In this document: one piece after another, positions 8,473 to 17,261 of the stretch | Layout: every line of letters starts with the position of its first letter | How positions within the stretch are numbered: the stretch's first letter is position 1 | Assembly (NCBI GenBank): GCA_964446655.1 | Contig: CAYUPL010000004.1 | Span: 47,854 to 111,853, forward strand | Length of the DNA stretch: 64,000 bases | Reading direction: 5' to 3' | From: Desulfopila_A sp964446655 | Lineage (GTDB): Bacteria; Desulfobacterota; Desulfobulbia; Desulfobulbales; Desulfocapsaceae | Program-made: the position numbers and the translations under genes | The notes under the pieces: model-generated | Told to the model about the DNA's origin: nothing | Databases searched by the model: none | What the model saw: only the letters and a program-made list of their open reading frames with translations

Positions 8473-11400
8473 TCAGAATTTTTTCTCCTGGTGCTGTTTC
8501 TCACCGGCCAGTAGAGGATAGGGCTTCCAGTAAATGTCACTGACTCGTTTGACGAAAGCGCCGCTGATATGTGAAAAACGCTCCAGCAGGTAATAGAGGG
8601 TTGGAACGACGATAAGAGTCAAAAAGGTTGCCACCATAAGGCCGAAAATGACCACCACGGCCATGGATCTCCACCACTGACTGGACTCACTTACCCAGGA
8701 GATAGCCATGATGTGAAAGTCAAAAGAAACACCGCTGACCATGGGGATCAGGCCCAGTATGGTTGTGATGGCTGTCAGAAGAACTGGACGTAATCGGGTT
8801 GCACCGGCGGAGATGACGGCATCGCGCAGGGCAAAACCGCGCTCCCGCAGCTTGTTGGTGTAGTCGATCAATACGATGGCGTTATTGACCACAACACCCG
8901 CCAGAGAGATCACCCCTACTCCCGTCATAATTATACCGAACGGCGAACGAAACAGAGTCAGGCCGAGGAAGGCGCCTCCAAGAGACAGTATCACCGAGGT
9001 CATGATAATAAAGGGCTGTATAACTGAGTTAAACATGCTGACCAGAACAAGAAAGATCAACAGCAATGCCACAGCAAAGGCCTTACTGAGAAATTCCTCC
9101 GACTCCTGCTGAAATTCATGTTCTCCCGTGAAGGTGATTTTGTATCCGGGGGGAAGGGCCAGGTCTTCTAAGATTTTAGCAGCCTGCTCCCGGGCCACCG
9201 GGCCGGGGATCTTGGTTTCGTCAACATTGGCCTTGACCGTTACGACCCGCTCATTGTTGATCCGGTTGATATCACCCAGAGAGCCCGTGAAACTGACTGT
9301 AGCTATGGTGGAAAGCGGTACCAGTTCTCCGGATGGTGTGGGCAGCATCAGCTCGTGCAGCACATCGACGACATTACGGTCCTTTTCGCCCAGCTGGACG
9401 GTAATGTCGTAATCGTCACTGCCTTCTCTGAAGGAAGAGACCTCCAGGCCGTTGTAGGCGCTTTTTAAAGCGAAACCGATACCGTCGGTGGAGAGCCCGA
9501 AAAGAGCAGCCTTCTGGCGATCGACATCGACCTGTACCGAAGGAATACCCTCGACATAATTGTCCCGGACGTCCTTGACATGGGGAACTTTGTCGAGAAT
9601 ATCCTTGATACCCTTGGCAATTTCACCCAGTACGGCGAAATTATCGCCCGCAATTTCTATGTTGATGGGAGCACCGGTGGGAGGTCCTTCGGCCTCCATG
9701 GCAAGAGTGATTTTGGCTCCCGGGATAGCCTTAACCCGCTCCCTGATGGCATCGACGGTTTCATGAGTGTTGCGTAGCCGCTCGTTCATTTCTGTGAAGC
9801 GAACGCCGACATGGTTGGGGGTGTTGGCATCGAAGACCGAACCTCCTCCGGAGGAAAGTACGCCTTTGGTATAGATATTTTTAATATTGCCCATATCACT
9901 GGGGCCATGGAACTCTTCACCGGTGGCTTTGGTATGTTTTTTGCCGGCGAGAGCCTCTGTCGGGGAGAGGTCGGTCCTGTTGCTCTCATATCCGGCGAGA
10001 GCCAACTCTATGCGTTTCGTGATGGTATCGATATAGTCAAGATCGGCGCCTTCGGGAACGTCCATGTTAAGATACATTCCTTTAGGATCGGTGTCCGGGA
10101 AAAACTCCACCGGCTTTTCCAGGCCGATCACCAGCAGCCAGCTCTGCAAAAGCAAAATCAGTACGCAGAAGGCGGTGGCGATTACGGTGATAGGCATATT
10201 GAGGGCGCTGGAGAGCAGTTTAGTGTAGTTTTTCAAGAGGAACCCTTTGATGACAATGGGTTGCTCAACTGCTCGAGAAATTTCCTCGATACTTCGCTTG
10301 GGCTGGTCGGTCGTGGACTTGACTTTCATGAACAGCGATGCCAGGGCGGGGTTAATCACCAGAGCGACGAAAAGACTGGAGGACAGGGTAACTATCAGTG
10401 TCTGGGGGAGAAACCCCATAAACTCGCCCATGATGCCAGGCCAGAACAACATTGGCGAGAATGCCGCCAGAGTTGTCACTGTCGAGCCGATGACCGGATA
10501 GGCAACCTCGGCGGTGGCCTTCATGGCCGCTTCAACACGCCCGGCACCCTGTTCCATGAAACGGTATATGTTTTCAACAATAACAATGGCATTATCCACC
10601 AGCATACCCAGCGCAAGGGTAAGACTGAAGAGTACAACCATGTTAAGGGTCACTCCAATGATCTGCAGAACTGTAAAGGAGAGCAGCATGGACAGAGGAA
10701 TAGCCATGCTGACAAGCAGGGCATTGCGGATACCCATGGCAAAAAAGATGACAATCAGTACCAGAGCCAAACCCGAGAGGATATTGTTCTCCAGATCAGC
10801 CACCATCAGTTCGATATCGCGGGACTTGTCCATGACCTTGGTGATCTCGGTGCCGGAAGGCCAACCAGGCTGGCGTTTTGCTACGATATCGTCAATCTGC
10901 CTGCTGATATCGATAATATTTTCACCGGAGCGCTTTTTAACAGTGATATTGACGGCGGAGCGTCCATCAAGGCGAGATCGGCTGTTCTCTTCTTTAAAAT
11001 CATCTACTACCGTGGCTACATCTTTGAGGTAGACCGGCTCGCCGTTATGAATTGCAAGGATAAGCCCATAGATCTCTTCAGGTGTTTTAAATTCACCGGG
11101 CACACGGAGCTGATAGCGGCCCTGGCCGAGACGGATATTACCGCCGGAAGTGTTCTGGTTCTCGCTTCTGACCGCCTCCTGAAAGCTGCCGATGGTGAGG
11201 CCGTAATATGCCAGTTTTTCAGGAAAAACCTCAACTCTGATCTCTCGCTCCAGTCCGCCGGTGACTTCGGCTTCCAACACTCCGGTGATGGCTTCGATAT
11301 CATCTTCGATATCATCGGCAATCTTTTTCAGGCAGGGCAGGCCGCAGGTGCCGGAGATGGAGAAGACCACAATAGGCATTTGCGAGAAATTTACTTCAAA

Positions 11401-11787
11401 GACGGAAGGATCTTCATCGAGATCGGAGGGAAGCTCACCCATTGCTTCATCCACCTTGTCCTTGACGTCTTGCAATGCTTTGTCGATGTCCGTACCCGTA
11501 ACGAATTCAATATTGATGGAAGAAGAGCCTTCGGAGCTGACCGACTGGATTTTCTTGAGGCCGTCCAGTCCTTTGAGCTTTTTCTCGATTTCGATGGTGA
11601 CGGCCGTTTCCATGTCTGTGGGGGAAACGCCACGATAGTTCGTGGAGACAAAGACATTGGGGATGGTGATGTCCGGGTCGCTTTCCCGAGGCAGTTCCAG
11701 GTAGCTGTAGACCCCAAAGATAATAAGCAGAAGCGTGAGAACAACAACGGTTGTGCTTTTTTTGATGGCGGTATCGGAGACGATCAT
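8473..11787 (-). CDS. RND efflux pump, inner-membrane permease (HAE-1 type)
   Basis: 1104 residues, slightly long for the AcrB/MexB-like family. It has the N-terminal helix after TAIKKSTTVVVLTLLLIIFG, two large periplasmic loops, and the conserved GMLVDNAIVIVENIYR helix-4 motif with the proton-relay aspartate region. The second half repeats the fold (GVVVNNAIVLIDY). It would export drugs or lipophilic compounds using proton motive force, together with the fusion protein encoded immediately upstream (4-nt overlap) and an outer-membrane channel encoded elsewhere. The first periplasmic loop contains a CGLPC pair (SGTCGLPCLKK) that I would not expect in this family. The C-terminus ends in a charged cytoplasmic tail. 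Confidence 0.92.
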   Translation of the reverse strand: MIVSDTAIKKSTTVVVLTLLLIIFGVYSYLELPRESDPDITIPNVFVSTNYRGVSPTDMETAVTIEIEKKLKGLDGLKKIQSVSSEGSSSINIEFVTGTDIDKALQDVKDKVDEAMGELPSDLDEDPSVFEVNFSQMPIVVFSISGTCGLPCLKKIADDIEDDIEAITGVLEAEVTGGLEREIRVEVFPEKLAYYGLTIGSFQEAVRSENQNTSGGNIRLGQGRYQLRVPGEFKTPEEIYGLILAIHNGEPVYLKDVATVVDDFKEENSRSRLDGRSAVNITVKKRSGENIIDISRQIDDIVAKRQPGWPSGTEITKVMDKSRDIELMVADLENNILSGLALVLIVIFFAMGIRNALLVSMAIPLSMLLSFTVLQIIGVTLNMVVLFSLTLALGMLVDNAIVIVENIYRFMEQGAGRVEAAMKATAEVAYPVIGSTVTTLAAFSPMLFWPGIMGEFMGFLPQTLIVTLSSSLFVALVINPALASLFMKVKSTTDQPKRSIEEISRAVEQPIVIKGFLLKNYTKLLSSALNMPITVIATAFCVLILLLQSWLLVIGLEKPVEFFPDTDPKGMYLNMDVPEGADLDYIDTITKRIELALAGYESNRTDLSPTEALAGKKHTKATGEEFHGPSDMGNIKNIYTKGVLSSGGGSVFDANTPNHVGVRFTEMNERLRNTHETVDAIRERVKAIPGAKITLAMEAEGPPTGAPINIEIAGDNFAVLGEIAKGIKDILDKVPHVKDVRDNYVEGIPSVQVDVDRQKAALFGLSTDGIGFALKSAYNGLEVSSFREGSDDYDITVQLGEKDRNVVDVLHELMLPTPSGELVPLSTIATVSFTGSLGDINRINNERVVTVKANVDETKIPGPVAREQAAKILEDLALPPGYKITFTGEHEFQQESEEFLSKAFAVALLLIFLVLVSMFNSVIQPFIIMTSVILSLGGAFLGLTLFRSPFGIIMTGVGVISLAGVVVNNAIVLIDYTNKLRERGFALRDAVISAGATRLRPVLLTAITTILGLIPMVSGVSFDFHIMAISWVSESSQWWRSMAVVVIFGLMVATFLTLIVVPTLYYLLERFSHISGAFVKRVSDIYWKPYPLLAGEKQHQEKKF

Positions 11788-12947
11788 ATTCTATGCTCAT
11801 CCAGAGAGGGAAGAATTTTGACAACGTTGATTTCCCGTCCTTCTTCCATATCACGGTGACCTTCTATGACCAGCTTGTCCTGTGGATTGAGGCCGCTTGT
11901 CACTTCGACCATCCAGTTTTCCATTATACCAAGTTTAACCGGGCGTTTTCTGGCTATGCCGTCTTCTTCGACGAAGACAAACTGTTCATCATTTCTGGAG
12001 ATAACACTGTAGAATGGTATGGCGATAGCATCGACAACGGATCTTTTGACAACTTCTGCCCTGACAAACATCCCCGGAAGAATGGAGCGGGACGCATTGT
12101 CCAGTTGCAGTTCCATTTTATAGAGCCGTGCCGTGGTGTCAGGCGAAGGCGAAAGAAAATGTTTTTTTCCGGTGACAACCATATCGCCCAATGCCTGCAG
12201 AGAGACATCGATTGTGTCAATTTGCCGAACCGCACTAATGTCTGATTCCGGTATTCCCACAACTGCTTTGACTTGGTCGATTTGCAGGAGCTGCCCGACA
12301 GGATCGGCCATAGAGAGAAACAGCCCGACTTTCACGTCAAGTCTTCGCACAACGCCGTCAATAGGAGCCTTTATAGTGCAGCGGGTCAGTTGCAGCCGGG
12401 CGTTGTCAAGGTCCGCCTTGGCGGTAAGCAGGTTCGTTTCTTTGGATTCAAGTTCGGCCACCGGGATAACGCCCTTGGAAAATACGGCTTTATCGCGCTC
12501 AAAGTTGGCTTTTGCCAGTCTGTATCGCGCTTCGGCGCGCTGGAGAGCGATTTGATAGTCATCTTCTTCTATGCGGGCCAGCACATCACCTGCTTTGACC
12601 TCGTCGCCCTCTTTGGCCGGAACCTCGGCAACAGTGCCGCTCACTTTCGCCATCAGTTCAAGACTGTTCCACGGCTCTATGTTTCCGGGAAGATTGATCT
12701 TATCTCGTATAATCGAAGGGGTGACAGGGTAGATGACCGCGTTGATTGGAGGACGTTCTATGATGACCCCGGCAGCCTTGTCCGCCGCGATGGAATCGTG
12801 TTTTTTCAGTATACCCATGGTGAGGATTACGATGAGAACGATCAAGGCCAGCAGAACGAGGCGCGGGAGACTGCTCCAGATATAGAAGAGAGTCTTCGCC
12901 CTGAGAGTGGTTGGATGTATGTTTTGACGATCCATGGATGTCACCAT
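11784..12947 (-). CDS. RND efflux membrane fusion protein (HlyD/AcrA family)
   Basis: 387 residues with one N-terminal transmembrane helix (LVLLALIVLIVILTMGIL), not a lipobox. The split lipoyl domain shows VSGTVAEVPAKEGDEVKAGD and later TIKAPIDGVVRRLDVKVG, with a coiled-coil hairpin between them and beta-barrel plus membrane-proximal domains after. It links the inner-membrane pump to an outer-membrane channel. The start codon is 9 bp after the tetR stop, and the gene overlaps the RND gene by 4 nt, so the three genes form one operon. ATG at 12935 is an alternative start. Confidence 0.92.
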   Translation of the reverse strand: MVTSMDRQNIHPTTLRAKTLFYIWSSLPRLVLLALIVLIVILTMGILKKHDSIAADKAAGVIIERPPINAVIYPVTPSIIRDKINLPGNIEPWNSLELMAKVSGTVAEVPAKEGDEVKAGDVLARIEEDDYQIALQRAEARYRLAKANFERDKAVFSKGVIPVAELESKETNLLTAKADLDNARLQLTRCTIKAPIDGVVRRLDVKVGLFLSMADPVGQLLQIDQVKAVVGIPESDISAVRQIDTIDVSLQALGDMVVTGKKHFLSPSPDTTARLYKMELQLDNASRSILPGMFVRAEVVKRSVVDAIAIPFYSVISRNDEQFVFVEEDGIARKRPVKLGIMENWMVEVTSGLNPQDKLVIEGHRDMEEGREINVVKILPSLDEHRI

Positions 12948-12956
12948 TTAAAGTGT

Positions 12957-13568
12957 TTATGAGACGGCAGAAGGGGCCAGCCCTTCAACGGCCTGTTCGA
13001 ACAGCAATCGCATTGCCGGTTCGACCTCTTCCTTTTCTATTCTTCCGGAGTACCAGGACGAAACCACCAGGATATACAGTGCGTAAAAATGACCGGCGAG
13101 GTAAAGGGGGTCTATGTCTTTCCGCAGTTCGTTACGCTCCTGCGCTCTTTTGTATATGGAAAACAGAAGTTCCAGCCATTTATTGTCCATTTCAGCAAAG
13201 TTGTTTTTATCTCTTTCTTCTGGAAAAAGAACCTGTTGCATGAAAAAACGACCAAATTCGCTGTTCTGGGTCACATGGATGAAATCTCCCATGAAGACTG
13301 TCATGGCCTGGTCAACCACCGGTGCCTCGGGATCGGTTTTCTCGGCAAGTTCATTGCGGACAAATTCCAGCTGATCTTCACAGAAAGCGTAAAAAATCTC
13401 TGCCTTGTTCTGAAAATAGGTGTAGATGGTCCCCTTACCTATGCCTGCCGCTCGGGCCAGCTCTTCGATTGAGGTTTTTTCGAAGCCTTTCTCGTCAAAA
13501 AGACGAATGGCTGCCTTGATGATAGCTCTTTTCGTTTTGCGTTTTTTTTCTTCGCGCGTAAGGCCCAT
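12957..13568 (-). CDS. TetR/AcrR-family repressor of the RND operon
   Basis: 203 residues with a classic N-terminal TetR helix-turn-helix: AAIRLFDEKGFEKTSIEELA, then AAGIGKGTIYTYFQNKAEIF. The C-terminal ligand domain is variable, as usual. It is the first gene of the tetR-MFP-RND operon, a typical arrangement for a repressor that controls its own pump operon and is released by pump substrates. Two related inverted repeats in its promoter region are the likely operators. AGGGGA upstream of ATG 13568 serves as ribosome binding site. Confidence 0.9.
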   Translation of the reverse strand: MGLTREEKKRKTKRAIIKAAIRLFDEKGFEKTSIEELARAAGIGKGTIYTYFQNKAEIFYAFCEDQLEFVRNELAEKTDPEAPVVDQAMTVFMGDFIHVTQNSEFGRFFMQQVLFPEERDKNNFAEMDNKWLELLFSIYKRAQERNELRKDIDPLYLAGHFYALYILVVSSWYSGRIEKEEVEPAMRLLFEQAVEGLAPSAVS

Positions 13569-13586
13569 GTGTTATTCCCCTGGTAA

Positions 13587-13604
13587 AAGTCGACTACAGT
13601 CGAG
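13587..13604. promoter_or_regulatory. Candidate TetR operator 1
   Basis: AAGTCGACTACAGTCGAG, in which TCGACT and AGTCGA are inverted around two bases. It lies 19-36 bp upstream of the tetR start and shares AAGTCGAC-NNC-N-GTC with the second site. A role as autoregulatory operator is inferred. Confidence 0.55.
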
Positions 13605-13639
13605 ATTTATAACCATATTTCAGGGGAGTGCAACAAAAA

Positions 13640-13655
13640 AAGTCGACCGCGGTCA
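13640..13655. promoter_or_regulatory. Candidate TetR operator 2
   Basis: AAGTCGACCGCGGTCA contains the 10-bp palindrome GACCGCGGTC. It aligns with the first site 53 bp away. The flanks are A- and T-runs, as often found at repressor-controlled promoters. Confidence 0.5.
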
Positions 13656-13662
13656 TTTTTTT

Positions 13663-14382
13663 TCAAAACAGCCAGGGAAAAGCCGGTTCCTCAACATATG
13701 TTACTGTGTCGATATCGAGAACCGGTACGGCGGTGGCCTGGCTTTCTATATGAGAAACCGGTCCTTTTACCCTGACCCAGGCATCGTTTGTGATATTGAG
13801 CGTCTCTGGGTGGCGCAGAAAAATGAAGACCGGTGCAGCATCAGCTGCACAGCAGGTGATTAAATAGCGATAGCACATCGATAAGTTTTCCGGTAGACGG
13901 GAATCGACAAAGGTCTGGCAGACCACCTCCGCTTCGGAGTCACGATAGCTTTCATACTCCCGGATAATGCTGATCAATGAGTCTTCCTCTTCGTCTCCCT
14001 TGCTCGTATTGCTCATCAAGCCGGGAATTTCTCCTTGAATGAACCCTTGGTCGTTCTGCAATCCTCGTTGCTTGAAAGTGCTTTGATCAAAACGGGCATC
14101 CTTTGCCTGGACAAAATAGAGAAAGGGAAGAGAGAGCAGCAGCAGGCCCGGCAGCTGCAACAAAAGAGTGTTGCTGATCTGTCGAAGAGGTCTGCTGCAA
14201 ACATGGACACCAAGAAACAGCAGCACTATGATGGCGCCCGCTCCGACAATCCACCAGAGGCGCGGATGGAGAAGGCGGATGAGGTAGTCCTGACCGGTGT
14301 TGAGAAGCCAGAACAGAAAGGCGGTCCAGAGCGCCAAAGTCAGGCCTTTGAGAATATGCAGTATCATATAGTTGTAAGTCAT
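13663..14382 (-). CDS. TIGR03943-family putative permease subunit (DUF1980)
   Basis: 239 residues. Hydrophobic helices at about 8-27, 40-60 and 70-92 lead to a soluble C-terminal domain with RYLITCCAADAAPVFIFL, NDAWVRVKGPV and a closing ITYV/DTVTYVEEP-like strand. These features define the YcgQ-like family that is encoded next to COG0701 permeases. The CC pair in the C-terminal domain could bind metal. It lies 70 bp downstream of its expected partner permease. The biochemical role of the pair is not established, and the zinc-type context here suggests metal transport (inference). Confidence 0.8.
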   Translation of the reverse strand: MTYNYMILHILKGLTLALWTAFLFWLLNTGQDYLIRLLHPRLWWIVGAGAIIVLLFLGVHVCSRPLRQISNTLLLQLPGLLLLSLPFLYFVQAKDARFDQSTFKQRGLQNDQGFIQGEIPGLMSNTSKGDEEEDSLISIIREYESYRDSEAEVVCQTFVDSRLPENLSMCYRYLITCCAADAAPVFIFLRHPETLNITNDAWVRVKGPVSHIESQATAVPVLDIDTVTYVEEPAFPWLF

Positions 14383-14452
14383 ATGCGAGGGGGGTGCCTA
14401 TGGCGATAAACTCTCACAAGTGGTTTTTCTGGTCTCTTTTTTAACTATGCCG

Positions 14453-15526
14453 TCAGATAAATACAGGTCCAAAGTATTCCAAAAGAAGCATCAACAGAAA
14501 AACGGTCGCAGGAACCGTAACGCACAGTGCTGCGATAACTCGTCTTCTGAAAATACTGAAATACATAAAGAGCAGTTTCAGGTCGAACATTGGGCCCAGT
14601 ACCATAAAACCCATTTGCGCACTACCGGGCAGCAGCCAGCGAAAACTCGCGGAAATAAAGGCGTCGGCTTCACTGCAGAGATTGAGGAGTACCGCCATGA
14701 GCATCATTAGAGCAATTGCCGCCACGGGGGATCCCATAAGAGTGGTAAATGCGTCAACAGGCACGCTTGAGCGGAGCAGGGCGGCGATAAAGGCACCGAT
14801 GACCAGATAGCGTCCCACCGCGAAAAAATCATCTGCCGCATGACCAATGGCGTGCCGGATCTTCTGGTGCCATAGGATTGTAACATTGTTCCGAGTTGTG
14901 CAACCACAGCCCTGCGAGTGATCAAGACGCACTCCGGCGATAATGCCGTTTTTCCGGTTAAAAAAACGGCTGAGCAACAGTCCGACAAAAACAGCGACGA
15001 CATAACCGCACAGCAACCGTATCGAGACCACGCTCCAATTATAGGTGTAGGCGGTGGCAGTGGACCACACTACGATGATATTGACGATGGGGCCCGCCAG
15101 CATAAAGGTAATGGCAGCGGCAAAAGGCACTCCTTTGCCGAGAAGACGGCGCACAACGGGTACGATGGCGCACTCACAGGTGGGAAAAAACAATCCCATG
15201 CCGCCGGCGAGAAAGACGGCTCTGATCTTCTGCCTGCCAAAGAAACGGTCCACCAGGGCCACCGGCACGAAGACCTCGATAAGCCCTCCGGCAAGGGTGC
15301 CGAGTAGCATAAAAGGCAGGGCTTCAACGATAATGGCGACAAAATTGATCGAGACATTATTGACCAGTCCATGCCAGGCCGGTGTTTGTCCAAGGAGATA
15401 GAAAAAGAGAGCGAACACCAGGAAAATAGTCTGCAGGCCGAAACCGAAAGTAGAGGAGATTTCCTGTAACTCCGGTGTGGGGTGTGGCTGGTACAGTGGG
15501 ATCTCACTCTTTTTAACGTTCTTCAC
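14453..15526 (-). CDS. COG0701/ArsP-like permease (DUF318 family)
   Basis: 357 residues with about eight transmembrane helices. Family hallmarks are FFPTCECAIVPVVRRLLGKG, where the Cys residues lie at a helix start, and FMLAGPIVNIIVVWST. The central loop carries GCGCTTRNN, a possible metal or thiol site. The gene precedes the TIGR03943 partner and follows a Cys-rich small protein and a ZnuA-like protein on the same strand. It is probably an inner-membrane exporter or importer of a metal or metalloid species, with the substrate inferred from context only. The start is GTG at 15526 with a weak ribosome binding site. Confidence 0.82.
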   Translation of the reverse strand: MKNVKKSEIPLYQPHPTPELQEISSTFGFGLQTIFLVFALFFYLLGQTPAWHGLVNNVSINFVAIIVEALPFMLLGTLAGGLIEVFVPVALVDRFFGRQKIRAVFLAGGMGLFFPTCECAIVPVVRRLLGKGVPFAAAITFMLAGPIVNIIVVWSTATAYTYNWSVVSIRLLCGYVVAVFVGLLLSRFFNRKNGIIAGVRLDHSQGCGCTTRNNVTILWHQKIRHAIGHAADDFFAVGRYLVIGAFIAALLRSSVPVDAFTTLMGSPVAAIALMMLMAVLLNLCSEADAFISASFRWLLPGSAQMGFMVLGPMFDLKLLFMYFSIFRRRVIAALCVTVPATVFLLMLLLEYFGPVFI

Positions 15527-15612
15527 AACAGGTTCGTCTATTTACTGTCTGGTGGTCTTTGTGGGATTGAATATGGACCCTGGGGAGACAAAGCTGCCCC
15601 AGGGAAGAAAAA

Positions 15613-15771
15613 CTATTTTTTCGTCATTTCCTGGTCGCAGCACTGCAGCGGCACGGTGCAACAATCCTCTTTTCCCGGAGTACAGGTACAAGGCTTGGCT
15701 ACCTTCAGTTCCAGGCCGCATTTTTTACAATAAAACAGATCTCCTTCTTTCATATCACAACAGTTTGCCAT
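15613..15771 (-). CDS. 52-residue Cys-rich zinc-ribbon-like protein
   Basis: The reading frame runs from ATG 15771, with a GGAG ribosome binding site about 8 nt upstream, to TAG at 15613. The start is MANCCDMKEGDLFYCKKCG and the end is LQCCDQEMTKK. Ten of 52 residues are cysteine, including YCKKCG (CxxC), a CxC (CTC) and three CC pairs. The CxxC...CC arrangement resembles the rubredoxin-like N-terminal domain of desulfoferrodoxin and suggests one bound Fe or Zn. It sits 86 bp upstream of the COG0701 permease gene on the same strand. A role as metal chaperone or sensor is inference. Confidence 0.72.
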   Translation of the reverse strand: MANCCDMKEGDLFYCKKCGLELKVAKPCTCTPGKEDCCTVPLQCCDQEMTKK

Positions 15772-16067
15772 ACAGATCTCCTTCAATGACTGTTTTGGGG
15801 TGAATGGCCTTGGAACAGTACTTCGTCATCATGGACAGATGAAGAGTAATGTCCTTAGCCGCAAGAATAAGGCATGAGTTTCTCAAGCCGTGGTCAACGG
15901 GAAGTATTTTGTAAAGCTCAGTATACTCAGGGGAAGAGTATTTCGCAAGGCAGAGACTGTACAACGAAAATCGCCCTGTTTACCGAGAGAGTCGATTGCT
16001 TTACAAAAACAGTCAGTGTCACCGCGATAATTAAATATCTCTTTTCATCTTCCCAAGGGATTTGCCT
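15772..16067. other. Spacer within the metal locus
   Basis: 296 bp between the znuA-like stop and the small Cys-rich gene. A short frame (15755-15964, minus) opens only with TTG and has no ribosome binding site or recognisable family. I see no supported gene here. Confidence 0.45.
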
Positions 16068-17036
16068 CTATTGCAGTGCTTTCTTGAATTTTTCCGCAAC
16101 GGTGTGCATGTTGGCAAACCAGTCCTCCGCCAAAGGATCTATGGAAATTACCTCGCCCTTGATTTCCGCCGCAATGACCCTGGCGCTTTTCTGGGAAAAC
16201 TGCGGCTGGACGAAGATAACGACGATATCATGCTTTTTGGCATTCTCGATCAGGCCGGCCAACTGAGCCGGTTTGGGGTCTTTGCCCTCAATTTCAATGG
16301 CCACCTGTCGCAGACCATACTCGTTGGCAAAATAGCCCCAGGATGGATGAAAGACCATAAATTCTTTACCGGCCATATCTTTGAGGATAAGGCGCAGTTC
16401 GCTGTCCAGGCCATCGAGCTTTTTATGGAAGATATTGAGATTCTCCTGAAAAAAGGGAGTCTGTTCGGGCAGGAAACCAATGAGGCTCTGAGCGATGAGA
16501 GTGGTTTGATGTTTTACCAGGGATGGTGCCAGCCATACATGCGGGTCGAGACCGTCATGCTGATGGTGAGTTTCCTCATGGTGGTGGGTTTCGCTGTGGT
16601 TTTCATGTTTATGGTCATGGCCGGCATGCTGTTCCTCATTCGCTTCGTGGTGGTGAACGTCATGTTCCGCCGCAGCGTGATGGTGCTCCTCCATGGCTAA
16701 TTTATCGATGCCGTCATCGGTATGAATGATCGCCATCTTTGGATTAATGGCGGCGATCTTCTCAAGCCAGGCCTTCTCAAAGGGAACTCCGACGGCATAG
16801 TAGGCCAGGCTGCCGGCGAGTTTTTTCATCTGCGACGCTTTCGGCTCATAGGTTGCCGGGCTGGCCCCGGGTTGTACCATTACCTCCACATTGATTGTAT
16901 CTCCTGCAATCTGTTCGACAAAATATTTCTGCGGCAAGATGCTTACAAAGACAGTGGGTTTTTCAGCGGCATGTATGGTAACGAAACTTAAGAGAAAAAC
17001 AGAGATTGCAATGACTAGTCCGGTCAGATTTTTCAT
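16068..17036 (-). CDS. Zinc-type metal-binding protein (ZnuA-like, cluster 9 SBP)
   Basis: 322 residues with a Sec signal peptide (MKNLTGLVIAISVFLLSFVTIHAA). The fold markers are VFVSILPQKYFVEQIAGD, the GASPATYEPKASQM loop and DPHVWLAPSLV, where His residues coordinate metal, plus HPSWGYFA. A His/Asp/Glu-rich loop (about 115-165, with HHH repeats) is the usual hallmark of Zn-specific ZnuA proteins. It would bind Zn(II) in the periplasm for an ABC importer, yet no ZnuB or ZnuC gene is adjacent. The downstream genes are a Cys-rich protein and a permease pair. The upstream region carries repeated operators consistent with zinc control. Confidence 0.87.
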   Translation of the reverse strand: MKNLTGLVIAISVFLLSFVTIHAAEKPTVFVSILPQKYFVEQIAGDTINVEVMVQPGASPATYEPKASQMKKLAGSLAYYAVGVPFEKAWLEKIAAINPKMAIIHTDDGIDKLAMEEHHHAAAEHDVHHHEANEEQHAGHDHKHENHSETHHHEETHHQHDGLDPHVWLAPSLVKHQTTLIAQSLIGFLPEQTPFFQENLNIFHKKLDGLDSELRLILKDMAGKEFMVFHPSWGYFANEYGLRQVAIEIEGKDPKPAQLAGLIENAKKHDIVVIFVQPQFSQKSARVIAAEIKGEVISIDPLAEDWFANMHTVAEKFKKALQ

Positions 17037-17082
17037 ATGTTTCTCCTGTGAAAATCAGCAAGTGTTTGCGTCAGTATTGTGG

Positions 17083-17148
17083 ATGCAACTATATTGCATT
17101 TGCGTTCTCTGCAACTATATTGCATCGGCGGCTGTTTGCAACTGTATT
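17083..17148. promoter_or_regulatory. Three repeated TGCAAC-type operators (candidate zinc-repressor sites)
   Basis: Site 1 at 17083-17099 is ATGCAA-CTATA-TTGCAT, a perfect 6-bp inverted repeat with a 5-bp spacer. Site 2 at 17110-17124 repeats TGCAACTATATTGCA. Site 3 at 17137-17148 is a half-conserved TGCAACTGTATT. They recur every 26-27 bp and lie between the divergent znuA-like and ccdA-like genes, starting 47 bp upstream of the znuA-like start. Control by a Zur-type repressor is inferred from context. Confidence 0.6.
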
Positions 17149-17261
17149 TTTTTCTGCTGGCCTGTTTTCTCTGTATTGGCCTGGTAACGGATTGATTTTT
17201 TTCCGAACGGGGCTATTGTATGGCGAAATCATAACCAAAGTCAGAGAGATGAGGTGTATCT

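Noticed and set aside
9811..11859. A 682-codon open frame on the + strand across the RND gene
   Set aside because: It lies wholly opposite the clear RND permease coding frame, has no recognisable domain, and its low-complexity content follows from antisense of the pump's codon use.
15755..15964. Possible 69-residue protein upstream of the Cys-rich small gene
   Set aside because: It only starts with TTG, has no ribosome binding site, overlaps the next gene's start and matches no family.
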